Source of the DNA: Candidatus Binatia bacterium
Lineage (GTDB): Bacteria > Vulcanimicrobiota > Vulcanimicrobiia > Vulcanimicrobiales > Vulcanimicrobiaceae
Assembly (NCBI GenBank): GCA_035544215.1
Contig: DATKHY010000007.1
Coordinates: forward strand, 744,001 to 808,000
Direction of reading: 5' to 3'
Length of the DNA: 64,000 bases
This document shows, piece after piece, positions 16,516-25,868 of the stretch. Below the pieces are notes generated by a model. It saw only the letters and a program-made list of their open reading frames with translations. It was not told where the DNA came from and did not search any database. The first letter of the stretch is position 1. Each line of letters begins with the position of its first letter. A program made the translations under genes and the position numbers.

Positions 16516-17259
16516 TCAGATGCCCGCGTACCACTCGTAGCCTTGGTCCTCCCAGTAGCCGCCCCGACCGCCGGCGATCCGCGCGAAGCTCCCGACGACC
16601 TCGATGCGCGCGATCCATTTCGCGCTCTTGTAGCCGAGCTGCGTCGGTACGCGCAGCCGTACGGGGGCTCCGTGATCCGCATCCAGCGGGGCGTCGTTGA
16701 GGCGCAGAGCAAGCAGCGCCTGCGGATGGCGCGCCTGGTGCATGTCGAGGCTCTCGTAGTAGAGGTTGCCGGCACCGTCGTTGTCCATGCAGCGAAAGAC
16801 GGCGAACCGTGCGTCGGCAAGCGGGCCCACGGCGTCGAGCACGTCGACGAGGCGAACGCCGCTCCACTTCCCAATCGCGCTCCACCCTTCGACGCAATCG
16901 TGCCGCGTAATCTGCGTCTGCTGCGGCATGCGCGCGAGCCGCGCGAGCGTGAACGTCTGGGGGCGTGCTACCGCACCGTCGACGACGAGACGATACGACG
17001 CGAACGCACCGGCCAGCAGACTCGCGTAGCGCGCGTCCGAGGGCGTCGCAAACCCGTTCACGCGAAAGGCGCGGTCGACGTCGCGCTCCGAGTACTCACG
17101 CGCGAGGCCGCGCGTGCCGATCAGGCCGTGGTTCAGGCCCTCGACCGAGGCGAGGCCCCGCATGAACGCGCTATTCTGGCTGAGACCCGAGCTGAGGGGA
17201 CCGCATCCGGCGAACGCTGAGATCGTCGAGGCGATGAAGAGCCGCCGCTTCATTGTCAT
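16516..17259 (-). CDS. molybdopterin-dependent oxidoreductase (sulfite-oxidase fold)
   Basis: A 247-residue protein of the sulfite oxidase/MsrP type. The molybdenum-ligating cysteine is probably Cys122 in RHDCVEGWSAIGKWSGV; GAPVRLRVPTQLGYKSAKWI is the matching C-terminal motif. The N-terminus (KRRLFIASTISAFAGCG) looks like an export signal with a possible lipobox. The ATG overlaps the stop of the cytochrome b gene (ATGA), implying an electron pair: cytochrome b membrane anchor plus periplasmic molybdoenzyme. Substrate unknown. Confidence 0.9.
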   Translation of the reverse strand: MTMKRRLFIASTISAFAGCGPLSSGLSQNSAFMRGLASVEGLNHGLIGTRGLAREYSERDVDRAFRVNGFATPSDARYASLLAGAFASYRLVVDGAVARPQTFTLARLARMPQQTQITRHDCVEGWSAIGKWSGVRLVDVLDAVGPLADARFAVFRCMDNDGAGNLYYESLDMHQARHPQALLALRLNDAPLDADHGAPVRLRVPTQLGYKSAKWIARIEVVGSFARIAGGRGGYWEDQGYEWYAGI

Positions 17260-18044
17260 TGCGGTTGGTACCAGCCGGTGATCATCGAACGCATCTGGTT
17301 GACGACGCCCTGCGTAGCCACCTGGAACGTGTGGATAACGAAGAATCCGAGCAAGAGCAGCATGGCCACGAAGTGCCACAGCCGCGCGAACTGCCGCCCG
17401 CCGAACACGACCGTCAGCGGATTCGCGATGGCGTCGATGCCGGGCGAGAGTGCGAGGCCGGTGACGACGACCAGCGGCGCGATCACGAACAGCACGGCGG
17501 TGTAGGCCGCCTTCTGCAGAGGATTGTAGACGCCGTGCGGCGGCGGCGTCTTGCGCAGCTTGAGATAGTACGCCTGCATCGGCCACAGCTTCGGCAGGTC
17601 GCTCGGGCGCAAGATCATCTCGCGCAGGTTGCCCTTGATCGCGGCCGAGATCAGCCACGCGAGCCAGCAGAGCGCCGCGACCCACGCGAAAAAGAGGTGC
17701 CAGCGGCGGCCGCCCGCGAGGTCCTGGTAGCCCGGAATCGTGAGCGTCGCGGAGAACGCGTGCGCGCCACGTGACCCCATTCCGTCGTTCGTCCATCCGA
17801 GCCACCCGGTGGTGACGAACGCCCGCCCGAAGATCGTCGTCGTGCCGACGCCGTCCGCCGGCGACCCGATGGCGAGCACGCGCCGCTGTGGATCGCTCTT
17901 ATCTGAGGCGTCCAAATTCGGCGACGCGTTGAAGATCTGCAGCCCACTCCCGACGAGTATAAAAAACGCCAGCACCCACGCCCAGTGGCTAGCGCGCGTC
18001 AGAAACGCGTAGCGATAGATCGCGGGGCGGCGGGCGTCCTTCAT
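17256..18044 (-). CDS. cytochrome b561-type membrane subunit
   Basis: A di-haem cytochrome b protein of about 262 residues with four or five hydrophobic helices. Candidate haem histidines are in RASHWAW (helix 1), RRWHLFFAW, FARLWHFVAM and FFVIHTFQVA. The family includes formate dehydrogenase gamma and thiosulfate reductase cytochrome b subunits. It precedes and overlaps the molybdoenzyme gene and likely passes electrons between it and the quinone pool. ATG was chosen because TATACT lies 6 nt upstream, suggesting a leaderless mRNA; an in-frame GTG two codons earlier is the alternative. Confidence 0.88.
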   Translation of the reverse strand: MKDARRPAIYRYAFLTRASHWAWVLAFFILVGSGLQIFNASPNLDASDKSDPQRRVLAIGSPADGVGTTTIFGRAFVTTGWLGWTNDGMGSRGAHAFSATLTIPGYQDLAGGRRWHLFFAWVAALCWLAWLISAAIKGNLREMILRPSDLPKLWPMQAYYLKLRKTPPPHGVYNPLQKAAYTAVLFVIAPLVVVTGLALSPGIDAIANPLTVVFGGRQFARLWHFVAMLLLLGFFVIHTFQVATQGVVNQMRSMITGWYQPQ

Positions 18045-18103
18045 CTTCACAGTATAACGCGGGCGAGGCCCGTTCGGATGAGGCCGCGAACCCTCCAGGC
18101 CGC

Positions 18104-18883
18104 ATGGCCGAGATCAAGCTCGATCTTACCGACGGAATCGCCCGCGTAACGCTCGCCCGGCCGGAAGTGCGCAACGCCTTCAACGCCGAGCTGATCGCGC
18201 AACTCCATGACGTCTTCACGGGCATCACGGCGGCGGATAACATCCGTGCCGTCGTGCTCGCCGGCGAGGGCCCGGTCTTTTGCGGCGGGGCCGACATCAA
18301 CTGGATGCGCGCGTCGCTCGATCTGGAGTATGAGGCGAACGTCGGCGACGCCGAGCGGATGAGCGACATGTTTCGCGCGATCGACAACTGCCCCAAGCCC
18401 GTCGTGGCCCGCGTCCACGGCGCCGCGCTTGGCGGGGGCGCGGGTCTGGCGGCGGTCTGCGACATCGCGATCGCGGCAGAGGACGCGATCTTCGGATTCA
18501 CCGAGGTGAAGCTGGGCATCATCCCCGCCGTGATCTCGCCGTTCGTGCTCGCCAAGATCGGCGCGTCGCACGCGCGCGCGCTGTTTCTCACCGGAGAGCG
18601 CTTCGACTCGCGCCGCGCGCAGGCGATCGCCCTCGTTCACGAGGTCGTGCCCGCCGACGCGCTCGACGCTGCCGTCGATCGTTGCCTGGCGGAGTTGCGG
18701 ACTGCGGGCCCTTCGGCCGTCGCCGCCGCCAAGCTGCTCGTGCACCGCGTGCTCGACAACGGTTACGACGACTCGCGCGCGATCACGACGCGCGCGATCG
18801 CGCAGCAGCGCGTCAGCCCCGAGGGCCAGGAAGGGCTGCGCGCCTTCCTCGAGCGGCGCCGCGCCTCGTTCGCCGGTGATTAA
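18104..18883 (+). CDS. enoyl-CoA hydratase, likely methylglutaconyl-CoA hydratase
   Basis: A 259-residue crotonase. Family marks are RNAFNAELI, the oxyanion-hole motifs GEGPVFCGGADINWM and VHGAALGGGAGL, the catalytic-glutamate region GFTEVKLGIIPAVISPFV and TGERFDSRRAQAIALV. Being the first gene of a run with the biotin subunit of methylcrotonyl-CoA carboxylase and HMG-CoA lyase, it most likely hydrates 3-methylglutaconyl-CoA in leucine breakdown (LiuC role). The stop overlaps the mccA start by 8 nt. Confidence 0.88.
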   Translation: MAEIKLDLTDGIARVTLARPEVRNAFNAELIAQLHDVFTGITAADNIRAVVLAGEGPVFCGGADINWMRASLDLEYEANVGDAERMSDMFRAIDNCPKPVVARVHGAALGGGAGLAAVCDIAIAAEDAIFGFTEVKLGIIPAVISPFVLAKIGASHARALFLTGERFDSRRAQAIALVHEVVPADALDAAVDRCLAELRTAGPSAVAAAKLLVHRVLDNGYDDSRAITTRAIAQQRVSPEGQEGLRAFLERRRASFAGD

Positions 18884-20813
18884 GCGGCTACTGATCGCCA
18901 ATCGCGGCGAGATCGCCGTCCGCGTGGCGCGCGCGGCGCGCGAGATGGACGTCGTTCCGCTCGGCATCTACTCGCAGGCCGACGTTAACGCGTACCACTT
19001 GCAGTTCATGGACGAGGCGCAATGCGTCGGGCCGGCAACCGCTGCGGAGTCATACCTCGACGCAGAGGCGATCGTAGGTGCGGCGCTCGCAATGAAGGCG
19101 GATGCGCTGCATCCGGGATATGGATTCCTCTCCGAGCGCGCGGCCTTCGCGCGAGCCGTCCGCGATGCGGGCATCCTCTTCGTCGGTCCGACGCCCGAGG
19201 CGATGGCCGCGATGGGCAGCAAGATCGAGGCCAAGCGCCGCGTGCGCGAGTTCGGCGTGCCGACTGTTCCCGGCTACGACGGCGACGACCAGTCGGCTGC
19301 GGGGCTGCGCGAACAGGCCGAGCGAATTGGCTTTCCTCTCCTGATCAAGGCCAGCGCCGGAGGCGGCGGCCGCGGGATGCGGATCGTCGAATCCGCCGCG
19401 CGGTTCACGGAGGCGCTGGAAGCCGCGAAGCGCGAGGCGCTCGCCGCATTCGGCGACGACACGGTGCTGCTCGAGCGCTATCTGCGCAGCCCGCGGCACA
19501 TCGAGTTCCAGATTCTCGCGGACGCGCACGGCACGACGCTCCATCTCGGCGAGCGCGAGTGCTCGATTCAGCGGCGCCATCAAAAGGTCGTCGAGGAGGC
19601 GCCATCGGTGGCGCTCACGCCGGCGCTGCGGGCAGAGATGGGCGCTGCGGCCGTTCGCGCCGCCGAATCGGTCGGCTACGTGAACGCCGGCACGTGCGAG
19701 TTCATGCTCGATGCCGACGGAGCGTACTACTTTCTCGAGATGAACGCACGGCTGCAAGTGGAGCATCCGGTGACGGAGATCGTGTACGGAATCGACCTCG
19801 TGCACTGGCAGCTGCGCATCGCGAGCGGCGAGCGGTTGACGCTCGCGCAGCCCGACGTGCGCCCGCGCGGCTGGGCGATCGAGGCGCGCCTATACGCGGA
19901 GGATCCGGCGAACGATCTGCTGCCTTCCACGGGCACGATCGAGCGCTGGTCGCCGCCGGAAGGCCCGGGCGTGCGCGTGGACGCGGGCGTGACCGCGGGC
20001 AGCGAGGTGACGCACTACTACGATCCGATGCTCGCCAAACTTATCGCCTACGGCGACGATCGCGCCGCGGCGATCGCGCGACTGGAGCGCGCGCTAGAGG
20101 AGAGCTCCGTCGACGGCGTCGCGACGAATTTGCCGCTGCTGCTGTGGATCGCACGTGACGCCGCGTTCCACGCCGGCGAAACCACGACGCGATTCCTCGA
20201 CGAGCGCTTAGACGAATCGATCTTCTCGCCTAGGGCCGCGCCCGACGCTGCGGTGCTTCTCTGCGCCGGCGCGCTGCTGATCGACGGCCGCGCGCCATGG
20301 CGCGTGGCGGACGCCGGGATACCAATTCGTCTGGAACACGCCGGCGGTGCGGTCGAGCTGGCAGCTGACGCTACGGACCGGCCGGGCGTGTGGCGCATCT
20401 CGGGCGACCGCAGCGGGGAGCTGCAGGCCGCACGTCACGGAGCCGCCGTGCAGGCGCGCTTCAACGGCGACGCCATCGCGGGCGCCGTGACGTACGCCGG
20501 CGACGCCTTTACCGTGCATCTCGACGGACGCGCCTGGCCGTTTACGTTTGCGCCCCCGCCCTCGTCGGACGGCGAAGGCGGCGGGCATGCGGCGGTCGCG
20601 GGAGCGCACGTCGCCGCGCCGATGCCGGGCAAGATCGTCAAGGTCGCCGTGCGCGAGGGCGACAACGTCGACGAGCACGCGCTGCTCGTCGTGCTCGAGG
20701 CGATGAAAATGGAGCACCGCATCGAAGCGCCGGCCGCCGCGGTTGTGAAGTCCGTAATGGTCGAGGAGGGCCAAATCGTCTCCGCCGGCACGCCGCTACT
20801 GCAACTATCGTGA
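18876..20813 (+). CDS. mccA: methylcrotonyl-CoA carboxylase biotin-containing alpha subunit
   Basis: A 645-residue fused biotin carboxylase and biotin carrier. The ATP-grasp domain shows LIANRGEIAVRVARAAREM, KASAGGGGRGMRIV and FLEMNARLQVEHPVTE; the carrier at the C-terminus has the biotinyl-lysine motif EAMKMEH with Lys611. Length and domain order match MccA/LiuD. The start is GTG, overlapping the hydratase stop; the stop overlaps the HMG-CoA lyase GTG (GTGA). It should pair with the carboxyltransferase encoded at 13,115. Confidence 0.93.
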   Translation: MIKRLLIANRGEIAVRVARAAREMDVVPLGIYSQADVNAYHLQFMDEAQCVGPATAAESYLDAEAIVGAALAMKADALHPGYGFLSERAAFARAVRDAGILFVGPTPEAMAAMGSKIEAKRRVREFGVPTVPGYDGDDQSAAGLREQAERIGFPLLIKASAGGGGRGMRIVESAARFTEALEAAKREALAAFGDDTVLLERYLRSPRHIEFQILADAHGTTLHLGERECSIQRRHQKVVEEAPSVALTPALRAEMGAAAVRAAESVGYVNAGTCEFMLDADGAYYFLEMNARLQVEHPVTEIVYGIDLVHWQLRIASGERLTLAQPDVRPRGWAIEARLYAEDPANDLLPSTGTIERWSPPEGPGVRVDAGVTAGSEVTHYYDPMLAKLIAYGDDRAAAIARLERALEESSVDGVATNLPLLLWIARDAAFHAGETTTRFLDERLDESIFSPRAAPDAAVLLCAGALLIDGRAPWRVADAGIPIRLEHAGGAVELAADATDRPGVWRISGDRSGELQAARHGAAVQARFNGDAIAGAVTYAGDAFTVHLDGRAWPFTFAPPPSSDGEGGGHAAVAGAHVAAPMPGKIVKVAVREGDNVDEHALLVVLEAMKMEHRIEAPAAAVVKSVMVEEGQIVSAGTPLLQLS

Positions 20814-21718
20814 CGCTACCAAAACGCGTCACCATCTTCGAGATGGGCGCGCGCGACGGGCTGCAAAACGAGAGCGCGCGCATCTCGACCGGCGACAAGG
20901 TGCGCTACATCGATCTGCTCTCGCAGACCGGGCTGCGCTGGATCGAGGCCACGTCGTTCGTCAGCCCAAAGGCGATTCCGCAGCTCGCCGACGCGGCGGA
21001 GGTGTTCTCGCGAATCCACAAGGCGCCGGGTGTGCGCTATCCGGTGCTCGTTCCCAACGTCAAGGGCTACGAGCGCGCCCGCGCCGTGGGCGCCGATGCG
21101 ATCGCGGTCTTCACGGCGGCCTCGGAAAACTTCACGAAGCGCAACATCAACATGACGATCGACGATTCGCTGGAGGCATTTCGCGACGTGGTTCGGGTGG
21201 CGAAGCAGAGCAGCGTGTGGGTGCGCGGTTACGTCTCGACGGCGTTCGGCTCGCCGTTCGGCGACGCGGTCACGCCGCAAATGGTGCTCGACGTGAGCGT
21301 GAAGCTGATGGAACTCGGCTGCGACGAGCTCTCGATCGGCGACACGATCGGCGTCGGCGTGCCCAGCCAGGTGGAAACACTCGTCCCGCTGCTCGCGACG
21401 CGCATCCCGCTCGACCGCATCGCGTTGCACTTCCACGACACGCGCGGCACTGCGCTCGCCAACGTCTACGCCGGGCTGCAGCAAGGCGTAGCTAAATTCG
21501 ATTCCTCTTCAGGTGGCCTCGGCGGTTGTCCGTACGCTCCCGGCGCGACCGGCAACGTCGGCACCGAAGACGTGCTCTACCTCCTCCATCAGATGGGCAT
21601 CGAGACCGGCGTCGATATTGCGAAGGTGCGCGACGCGTCGCGCTTCATCGCCGGCGTCATCGATCACGCGCTGACGAGCAAAGCCTACCAAGCAATGGAA
21701 GCAGCGATCACCACTTAG
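20810..21718 (+). CDS. hydroxymethylglutaryl-CoA lyase
   Basis: A 302-residue TIM-barrel lyase that splits HMG-CoA into acetoacetate and acetyl-CoA, the end of leucine breakdown (often named mvaB or liuE). Signature segments are MGARDGLQNE at the start, HFHDTRGTALAN, and GGLGGCPYAPGATGNVGTED with the active-site cysteine. The GTG start overlaps the mccA stop by 4 nt. The 3' end overlaps the convergent phosphatase gene by 11 nt. Confidence 0.95.
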   Translation: MTLPKRVTIFEMGARDGLQNESARISTGDKVRYIDLLSQTGLRWIEATSFVSPKAIPQLADAAEVFSRIHKAPGVRYPVLVPNVKGYERARAVGADAIAVFTAASENFTKRNINMTIDDSLEAFRDVVRVAKQSSVWVRGYVSTAFGSPFGDAVTPQMVLDVSVKLMELGCDELSIGDTIGVGVPSQVETLVPLLATRIPLDRIALHFHDTRGTALANVYAGLQQGVAKFDSSSGGLGGCPYAPGATGNVGTEDVLYLLHQMGIETGVDIAKVRDASRFIAGVIDHALTSKAYQAMEAAITT

Positions 21719-22961
21719 ATACGAAACGCGGGTCGATCGAGGATTTGACCACGCTGGTGAACTTCGCGAACGGACAATCGAGGCTCGGGCAGCCGGGAAC
21801 GTAGACGGGCACGCGCACCGGATTCTCACCCTGACCCGCGCGCATCGCATCGAGCGTCTGCGCGACGAAGTAGGTGCGCACGTATGCGGTGCCGTTCGAC
21901 GGGCGATGCAGCTCGAAGACGAGCGCGCTGCCGGGCGGCGTGTCGTTGAGCTGGTCGCCCTCGATCAGCCACGACAGCCGCAGCAGGGCGGAGAACTCCG
22001 CGAGCTGCGTGTCGTGTCCCGAGAAAAAGACGAACCGCGCGCCGGGCGGCACGCGGGTGCCGGCCACGGCGTGGCCCGTCGCTCCTTCTTCGAGCGTCTG
22101 CAGGATGTGCGCCATGATGTTCGACGAGTGCGCGCGCGCGGCGTAGCTGTTGTGCTCGAGGCGCTTGCCCAGGATGTGCAACTGGAGCAGCTCGAGGAGT
22201 TTGGCGTGATCCACGCGCCCCCATCCGACGTCAGGGTGACCGTCGGTGTATTCGAGCAAGAGATTCTCGCCGACGTCGGCGGCCATGTCGAGCCCGCCCG
22301 AAAGGCCTGCCAGTCCGCCGTCGCCGTCGTTGGCGACGGTGGTCGGTACGTCGGTCATGCGCTTGCACGTCGCCGGCGCGGCGCAGCCCAGCACGTCTTC
22401 CATAGTCGCGAACGCGGAACCATAGGCCGTGAGCAAGCCGCCAAAGTTTCCGCCAACCGATCCGAGGATAGAATCCTTCGACTCCGCCTTGTTCACGACG
22501 CCCACGCCGGGCAGCGGATCGAACAGCGGGTCGGGATCGCCCAGAGCGTGGCCGACCGCGATAGCGCAGTGCGGCGCGAGCCCTTGGGCGATGGCGTCGC
22601 CGGTTGCCTTAGTGCGTTGATCGACGTCGGCCCACACGAACACCGAGCCGCTGCGCGGGCAGCCGCTCGCGGCGGCTCCGAGCATCCCACCGTAGACGCG
22701 GCGATAATACGCGCCGAACTGGCGCATCAACAGTGCGCCGCGCTCGGTCAGGTTCCCGGGCTGACCGCTCCACGCGGGCCAGGGCTGACGCGCATACGGG
22801 TTGAGCTCGGCGGGATGCGTGGGCGAGCGAACGCCGTGGCGGCTGACCACCACGACCATCCCGAGGTCGGAGGACGACGGCGCGGCCGCCGAGCGAACCG
22901 GCGCGAGACCGCAGACTACGATAGCGGCAACAAAAAACGCGATGAGACGCAATGCATTCAT
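21708..22961 (-). CDS. histidine acid phosphatase / phytase-like enzyme
   Basis: A 417-residue exported phosphatase with a signal peptide (LIAFFVAAIVVCGLAPVRS). The catalytic motif RHGVRSPTHP carries the phosphorylated His42, and the acid HD pair is in FFSGHDTQLAEF. These define histidine phosphatase branch 2 (AppA, glucose-1-phosphatase). Paired cysteines point to a periplasmic or secreted enzyme. Substrate, such as phytate or sugar phosphate, cannot be told from sequence alone. Confidence 0.9.
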   Translation of the reverse strand: MNALRLIAFFVAAIVVCGLAPVRSAAAPSSSDLGMVVVVSRHGVRSPTHPAELNPYARQPWPAWSGQPGNLTERGALLMRQFGAYYRRVYGGMLGAAASGCPRSGSVFVWADVDQRTKATGDAIAQGLAPHCAIAVGHALGDPDPLFDPLPGVGVVNKAESKDSILGSVGGNFGGLLTAYGSAFATMEDVLGCAAPATCKRMTDVPTTVANDGDGGLAGLSGGLDMAADVGENLLLEYTDGHPDVGWGRVDHAKLLELLQLHILGKRLEHNSYAARAHSSNIMAHILQTLEEGATGHAVAGTRVPPGARFVFFSGHDTQLAEFSALLRLSWLIEGDQLNDTPPGSALVFELHRPSNGTAYVRTYFVAQTLDAMRAGQGENPVRVPVYVPGCPSLDCPFAKFTSVVKSSIDPRFVSKW

Positions 22962-23015
22962 GCCGCGATCATACTCGCTCCAAATGAAGCCAGCATTAAC
23001 CGTGGTGATGTCTTC

Positions 23016-23423
23016 TTAACGCAGAGCGAGTGGAATGACGAAACGCGTCGCGGTGTGCGAATCGCTGTACGCGCTGATCTTGTTGTCGACGAGGCCCGCG
23101 GCGATGCCGGTCGAGCGCACCTCGGCGTCGGTCGGACACGCGCTGCGCCCCTTCGGATGGAAGACCCAGAGCGCGCCGTCGGCCTTGAGGTGCACCACGG
23201 CGCGGGGAATGCGCGCGAGGTCGCGCGGGGCGTCGATGCGCAAGAAGATCAGGTCGTAGCGCGTGCGCAACGCCTGCGAGGCCGCCTTGGCCAAGCGCGC
23301 GTTCAGGCTGCTCGTGAAGGAAGGCTCGTGGCGCCCAACGAGCGCGACGTGAGCCTCGGCCACGACGCCCAGCTTGTCGAAGAGCGATCGCCCGGAGTAG
23401 TCGCGCTCCGTCCGAACGTTCAT
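23016..23423 (-). CDS. DUF3052-like protein
   Basis: A 135-residue cytosolic protein resembling DUF3052 (RSLFDKLGVVAEAHVALVG, DLIFLRIDAPRDLARIP, ALWVFHPKG, AGLVDNKISAYSDSHTATRFVIPL). Function unknown. Its ATG overlaps the glycosyltransferase stop by 4 nt (ATGA), so it is the last gene of the minus-strand operon that runs from the amidohydrolase through the phosphoesterase and glycosyltransferase. Confidence 0.85.
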   Translation of the reverse strand: MNVRTERDYSGRSLFDKLGVVAEAHVALVGRHEPSFTSSLNARLAKAASQALRTRYDLIFLRIDAPRDLARIPRAVVHLKADGALWVFHPKGRSACPTDAEVRSTGIAAGLVDNKISAYSDSHTATRFVIPLALR

Positions 23424-24562
23424 AAAAATTCGAGGTTCTCAGGTCTAGGCGGGATCTCCGTGTACGCCATCGGGCGATCCCACCAGTCGTGCCGGCGCAT
23501 CTCGAGAAGCGATTCGCCGGGCGGCGGCGGCAGGCGCAGCTCGAGTGCCTTCGCGTATGCCGGGAGATAGCGGTCGATCATCCGATCGAGGCTGAACTCG
23601 CGCTCTACGTGCGCGCGGCAGGCGCGACGATCAAGCGAGGCCAAGCGCGGAACCTTCTCCACCGCGTCCGCGACGCCGTCGCACAAGAAACCGGTGACGC
23701 CGTCCACGACGATCTCGGGCATCGATCCCATGCGCGCCGCGAGCACGGGCGTTCCGCAGGCCATCGCCTCGATCGTCGTGAGCCCGAATCGCTCCGGGCG
23801 CGTGGTCATGTGAACGAGCGCGAGCGCGTTGCTCAGCAGCTCGTTGCGGCCTTCGCGCTCGACCGCGCCGAGGAATTGCACGCGATCGCCGTCGATGTGC
23901 GGCGCCACCTGCTCCCGGAAGTACGCCTCGTCATGCGGGATGGCCGCCATCTTCAGCCGGACGCCGGCGCGCCTGGCGATCTCGATCGCGAGATGCGTGC
24001 CCTTCTCGGGGTGGAAGCGCCCGAGAAACGCGAGATAGTCACCGGGCCGGTCGCGATAAGTGAACTGCGCGGGATCGACGCCGTTGTAGGTCGTGGCCAG
24101 ATACTCGAGCCCGGGGTCGCGGTCGGCGTTCGAAATCGAGCAGAAAAAACTTCTCTCCGCCCCCGCGTAGTATGCCGCCAATATCTGCGGCGAGGAGAAA
24201 CCGTGGATCGTCGTGACCAGCGGTGGAGCGTCCGAACTCAGCGCGTATGTCAGCGGTTTCCAGTCGAGGTGATTGTGAATGAGATCGAACTCGCCGGCGC
24301 GCCGAAACAGCTCCGCAATGTGCAGCGCCGTGAAGACTTCCCCGTTGAGCGCTGGGTCCTCGTTCAGCCCGACGGGGACGACCGCGACGAGCCGGCCGTC
24401 GAAGTGCGAGTTCCCTGTCGCGAAGAGCGTGACGTCGAGGCCGCGCTTGCGCATGCCGTCCGCGACGTTGAACGCGACCTGCTCCCAGGGTCCGTAGCCC
24501 GGCGGCGGCGCGGGCCACGAAATCGCCGCCAGAACGGCGAGCCGCTTTCCCTGCAGGTCCAC
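23420..24562 (-). CDS. glycosyltransferase family 4
   Basis: A 380-residue GT-B enzyme. The N-terminal half has PPPGYGPWEQVAFNVADGM and LIHNHLDW; the C-terminal donor half has AFLGRFHPEKGTHLAIEIAR and the EX7E-type motif ERFGLTTIEAMACGTPVLAA. This layout is typical of retaining GT4 sugar transferases with nucleotide-sugar donors. The start is GTG, 2 nt after the phosphoesterase stop. Acceptor unknown. Confidence 0.9.
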   Translation of the reverse strand: MDLQGKRLAVLAAISWPAPPPGYGPWEQVAFNVADGMRKRGLDVTLFATGNSHFDGRLVAVVPVGLNEDPALNGEVFTALHIAELFRRAGEFDLIHNHLDWKPLTYALSSDAPPLVTTIHGFSSPQILAAYYAGAERSFFCSISNADRDPGLEYLATTYNGVDPAQFTYRDRPGDYLAFLGRFHPEKGTHLAIEIARRAGVRLKMAAIPHDEAYFREQVAPHIDGDRVQFLGAVEREGRNELLSNALALVHMTTRPERFGLTTIEAMACGTPVLAARMGSMPEIVVDGVTGFLCDGVADAVEKVPRLASLDRRACRAHVEREFSLDRMIDRYLPAYAKALELRLPPPPGESLLEMRRHDWWDRPMAYTEIPPRPENLEFL

Positions 24563-24564
24563 CG

Positions 24565-25866
24565 CTAGCGATCGTCGTCGACCGGGTGATCGTTGCTCTC
24601 GGCTGCCGCGAGGTCGAAGCGCGTGCGGTGAATCATCCGCTGCATCGACATCTCGGAATACGACGGCACCGGCGACGTGCGCGCGAAGTCGAACATGTCG
24701 TGCAGATCGTCGTCGGTTGCGTCGCGCTGCCCGAGCGTGCCGAGGTTGAAGGTCGTCTCGATGAACTTCACGATCGAGGTCGACTCGCGGCGCGTGTGCG
24801 ACACATACGGCAGCGCGCGCGGCCGGCTCGGATCGTAGCTCGAGCGCGCCCAGGCCGACATCACGATGATGGGAATCCTAAAGCCCCAGCTCGTGCCGTC
24901 CGGGCCGGGGGGCGGCGGGACGTGATCGTACCACCCGCCCGAGTCGTCCCACGTAAGGATCAGCGCGCTGTCCTTGTAATAGTTGCACGCCGTGTGCTGG
25001 CTCTGCACGATCGCGAGATAGATCGATCCGACCCAGCCCGGGCCGCCGCCGCTCAAGTTGCCGGCGTGATCGGAGTCGAGCCAGTTCGGCATTACGAACG
25101 ACACCTGCGGCAGGCGGCAGTTTTGGATGTCGCTGAGGATCGTGCCGGAGGGCGTGATCACGTTGCGCTCCCAATCCGGTCCGTAGCGGATCTTTCGAAA
25201 CGCGTCGTAAATGTTCACTGCGGGATCGCTGCTATCGTTGTACGCGCCCGTGTAGTATCTCCAGCTGACGTGCGCTGCATCCAGCAGATCGCCGATCGTG
25301 GGCTGATCGAAGCACGGAAACACGCCAGGCCGAATCATCGCCTCGCCGAGCCCGAAGAGCGGAACGGTCGTGCCGGCTTTCGCATCGCAGCCCCAGATCG
25401 AGTCGTTGGGATTGCCCGCGATGCGCGGCTCCCCAGTCGCGAGCGCGTAATGGCTCGGAAACGTCGGGATCAGACGGGTAGCGAAGTTTTCGTCCGCCAG
25501 GGCGTAGCGCGCCGCGAGCATGTGATAGAGCGTCGTCTCGGAGTCCGGCAGATAGGCATACGGAAAATCGGGCGGAGCCTTCGGAAATCCGAGGACCGTC
25601 GTCACGAAGTCGCTCGCGAAGCCGTCCATCTTGCCGCGATCCCACTCGCCGACGAGCGACACGTGATTGTGCCGCGGGTCGGCGGGGTACTCGAACGGCA
25701 CCGGTCGCAGCCGAATGGGTTTGCCGTCGACCGTCGCCACCTGCGACGTGTTCGCGCCGGGGTAAGGCCCGCCGTTCGCGATGATCGACGAGGCGAAGAG
25801 GTTGTCGAACGTGCGGTTCTCCTGAACCAGCACGATGACGTGCGCGATCGGCGTCGCCGGTAGCAT
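24565..25866 (-). CDS. phosphoesterase family protein (phospholipase C/acid phosphatase type)
   Basis: A 433-residue enzyme of the AcpA/phospholipase C superfamily. The N-terminal metal and nucleophile region is IAHVIVLVQENRTFDNLFA, followed by PADPRHNHVSL, and the C-terminal metal site is ILTWDDSGGWYDHVPPPP with PIIVMSAWARSSYD. The start at MLPATPIAHV gives no clear signal peptide, although relatives are exported. It lies 2 nt after the amidohydrolase stop. Substrate not predictable. Confidence 0.88.
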   Translation of the reverse strand: MLPATPIAHVIVLVQENRTFDNLFASSIIANGGPYPGANTSQVATVDGKPIRLRPVPFEYPADPRHNHVSLVGEWDRGKMDGFASDFVTTVLGFPKAPPDFPYAYLPDSETTLYHMLAARYALADENFATRLIPTFPSHYALATGEPRIAGNPNDSIWGCDAKAGTTVPLFGLGEAMIRPGVFPCFDQPTIGDLLDAAHVSWRYYTGAYNDSSDPAVNIYDAFRKIRYGPDWERNVITPSGTILSDIQNCRLPQVSFVMPNWLDSDHAGNLSGGGPGWVGSIYLAIVQSQHTACNYYKDSALILTWDDSGGWYDHVPPPPGPDGTSWGFRIPIIVMSAWARSSYDPSRPRALPYVSHTRRESTSIVKFIETTFNLGTLGQRDATDDDLHDMFDFARTSPVPSYSEMSMQRMIHRTRFDLAAAESNDHPVDDDR

Positions 25867-25868
25867 CG

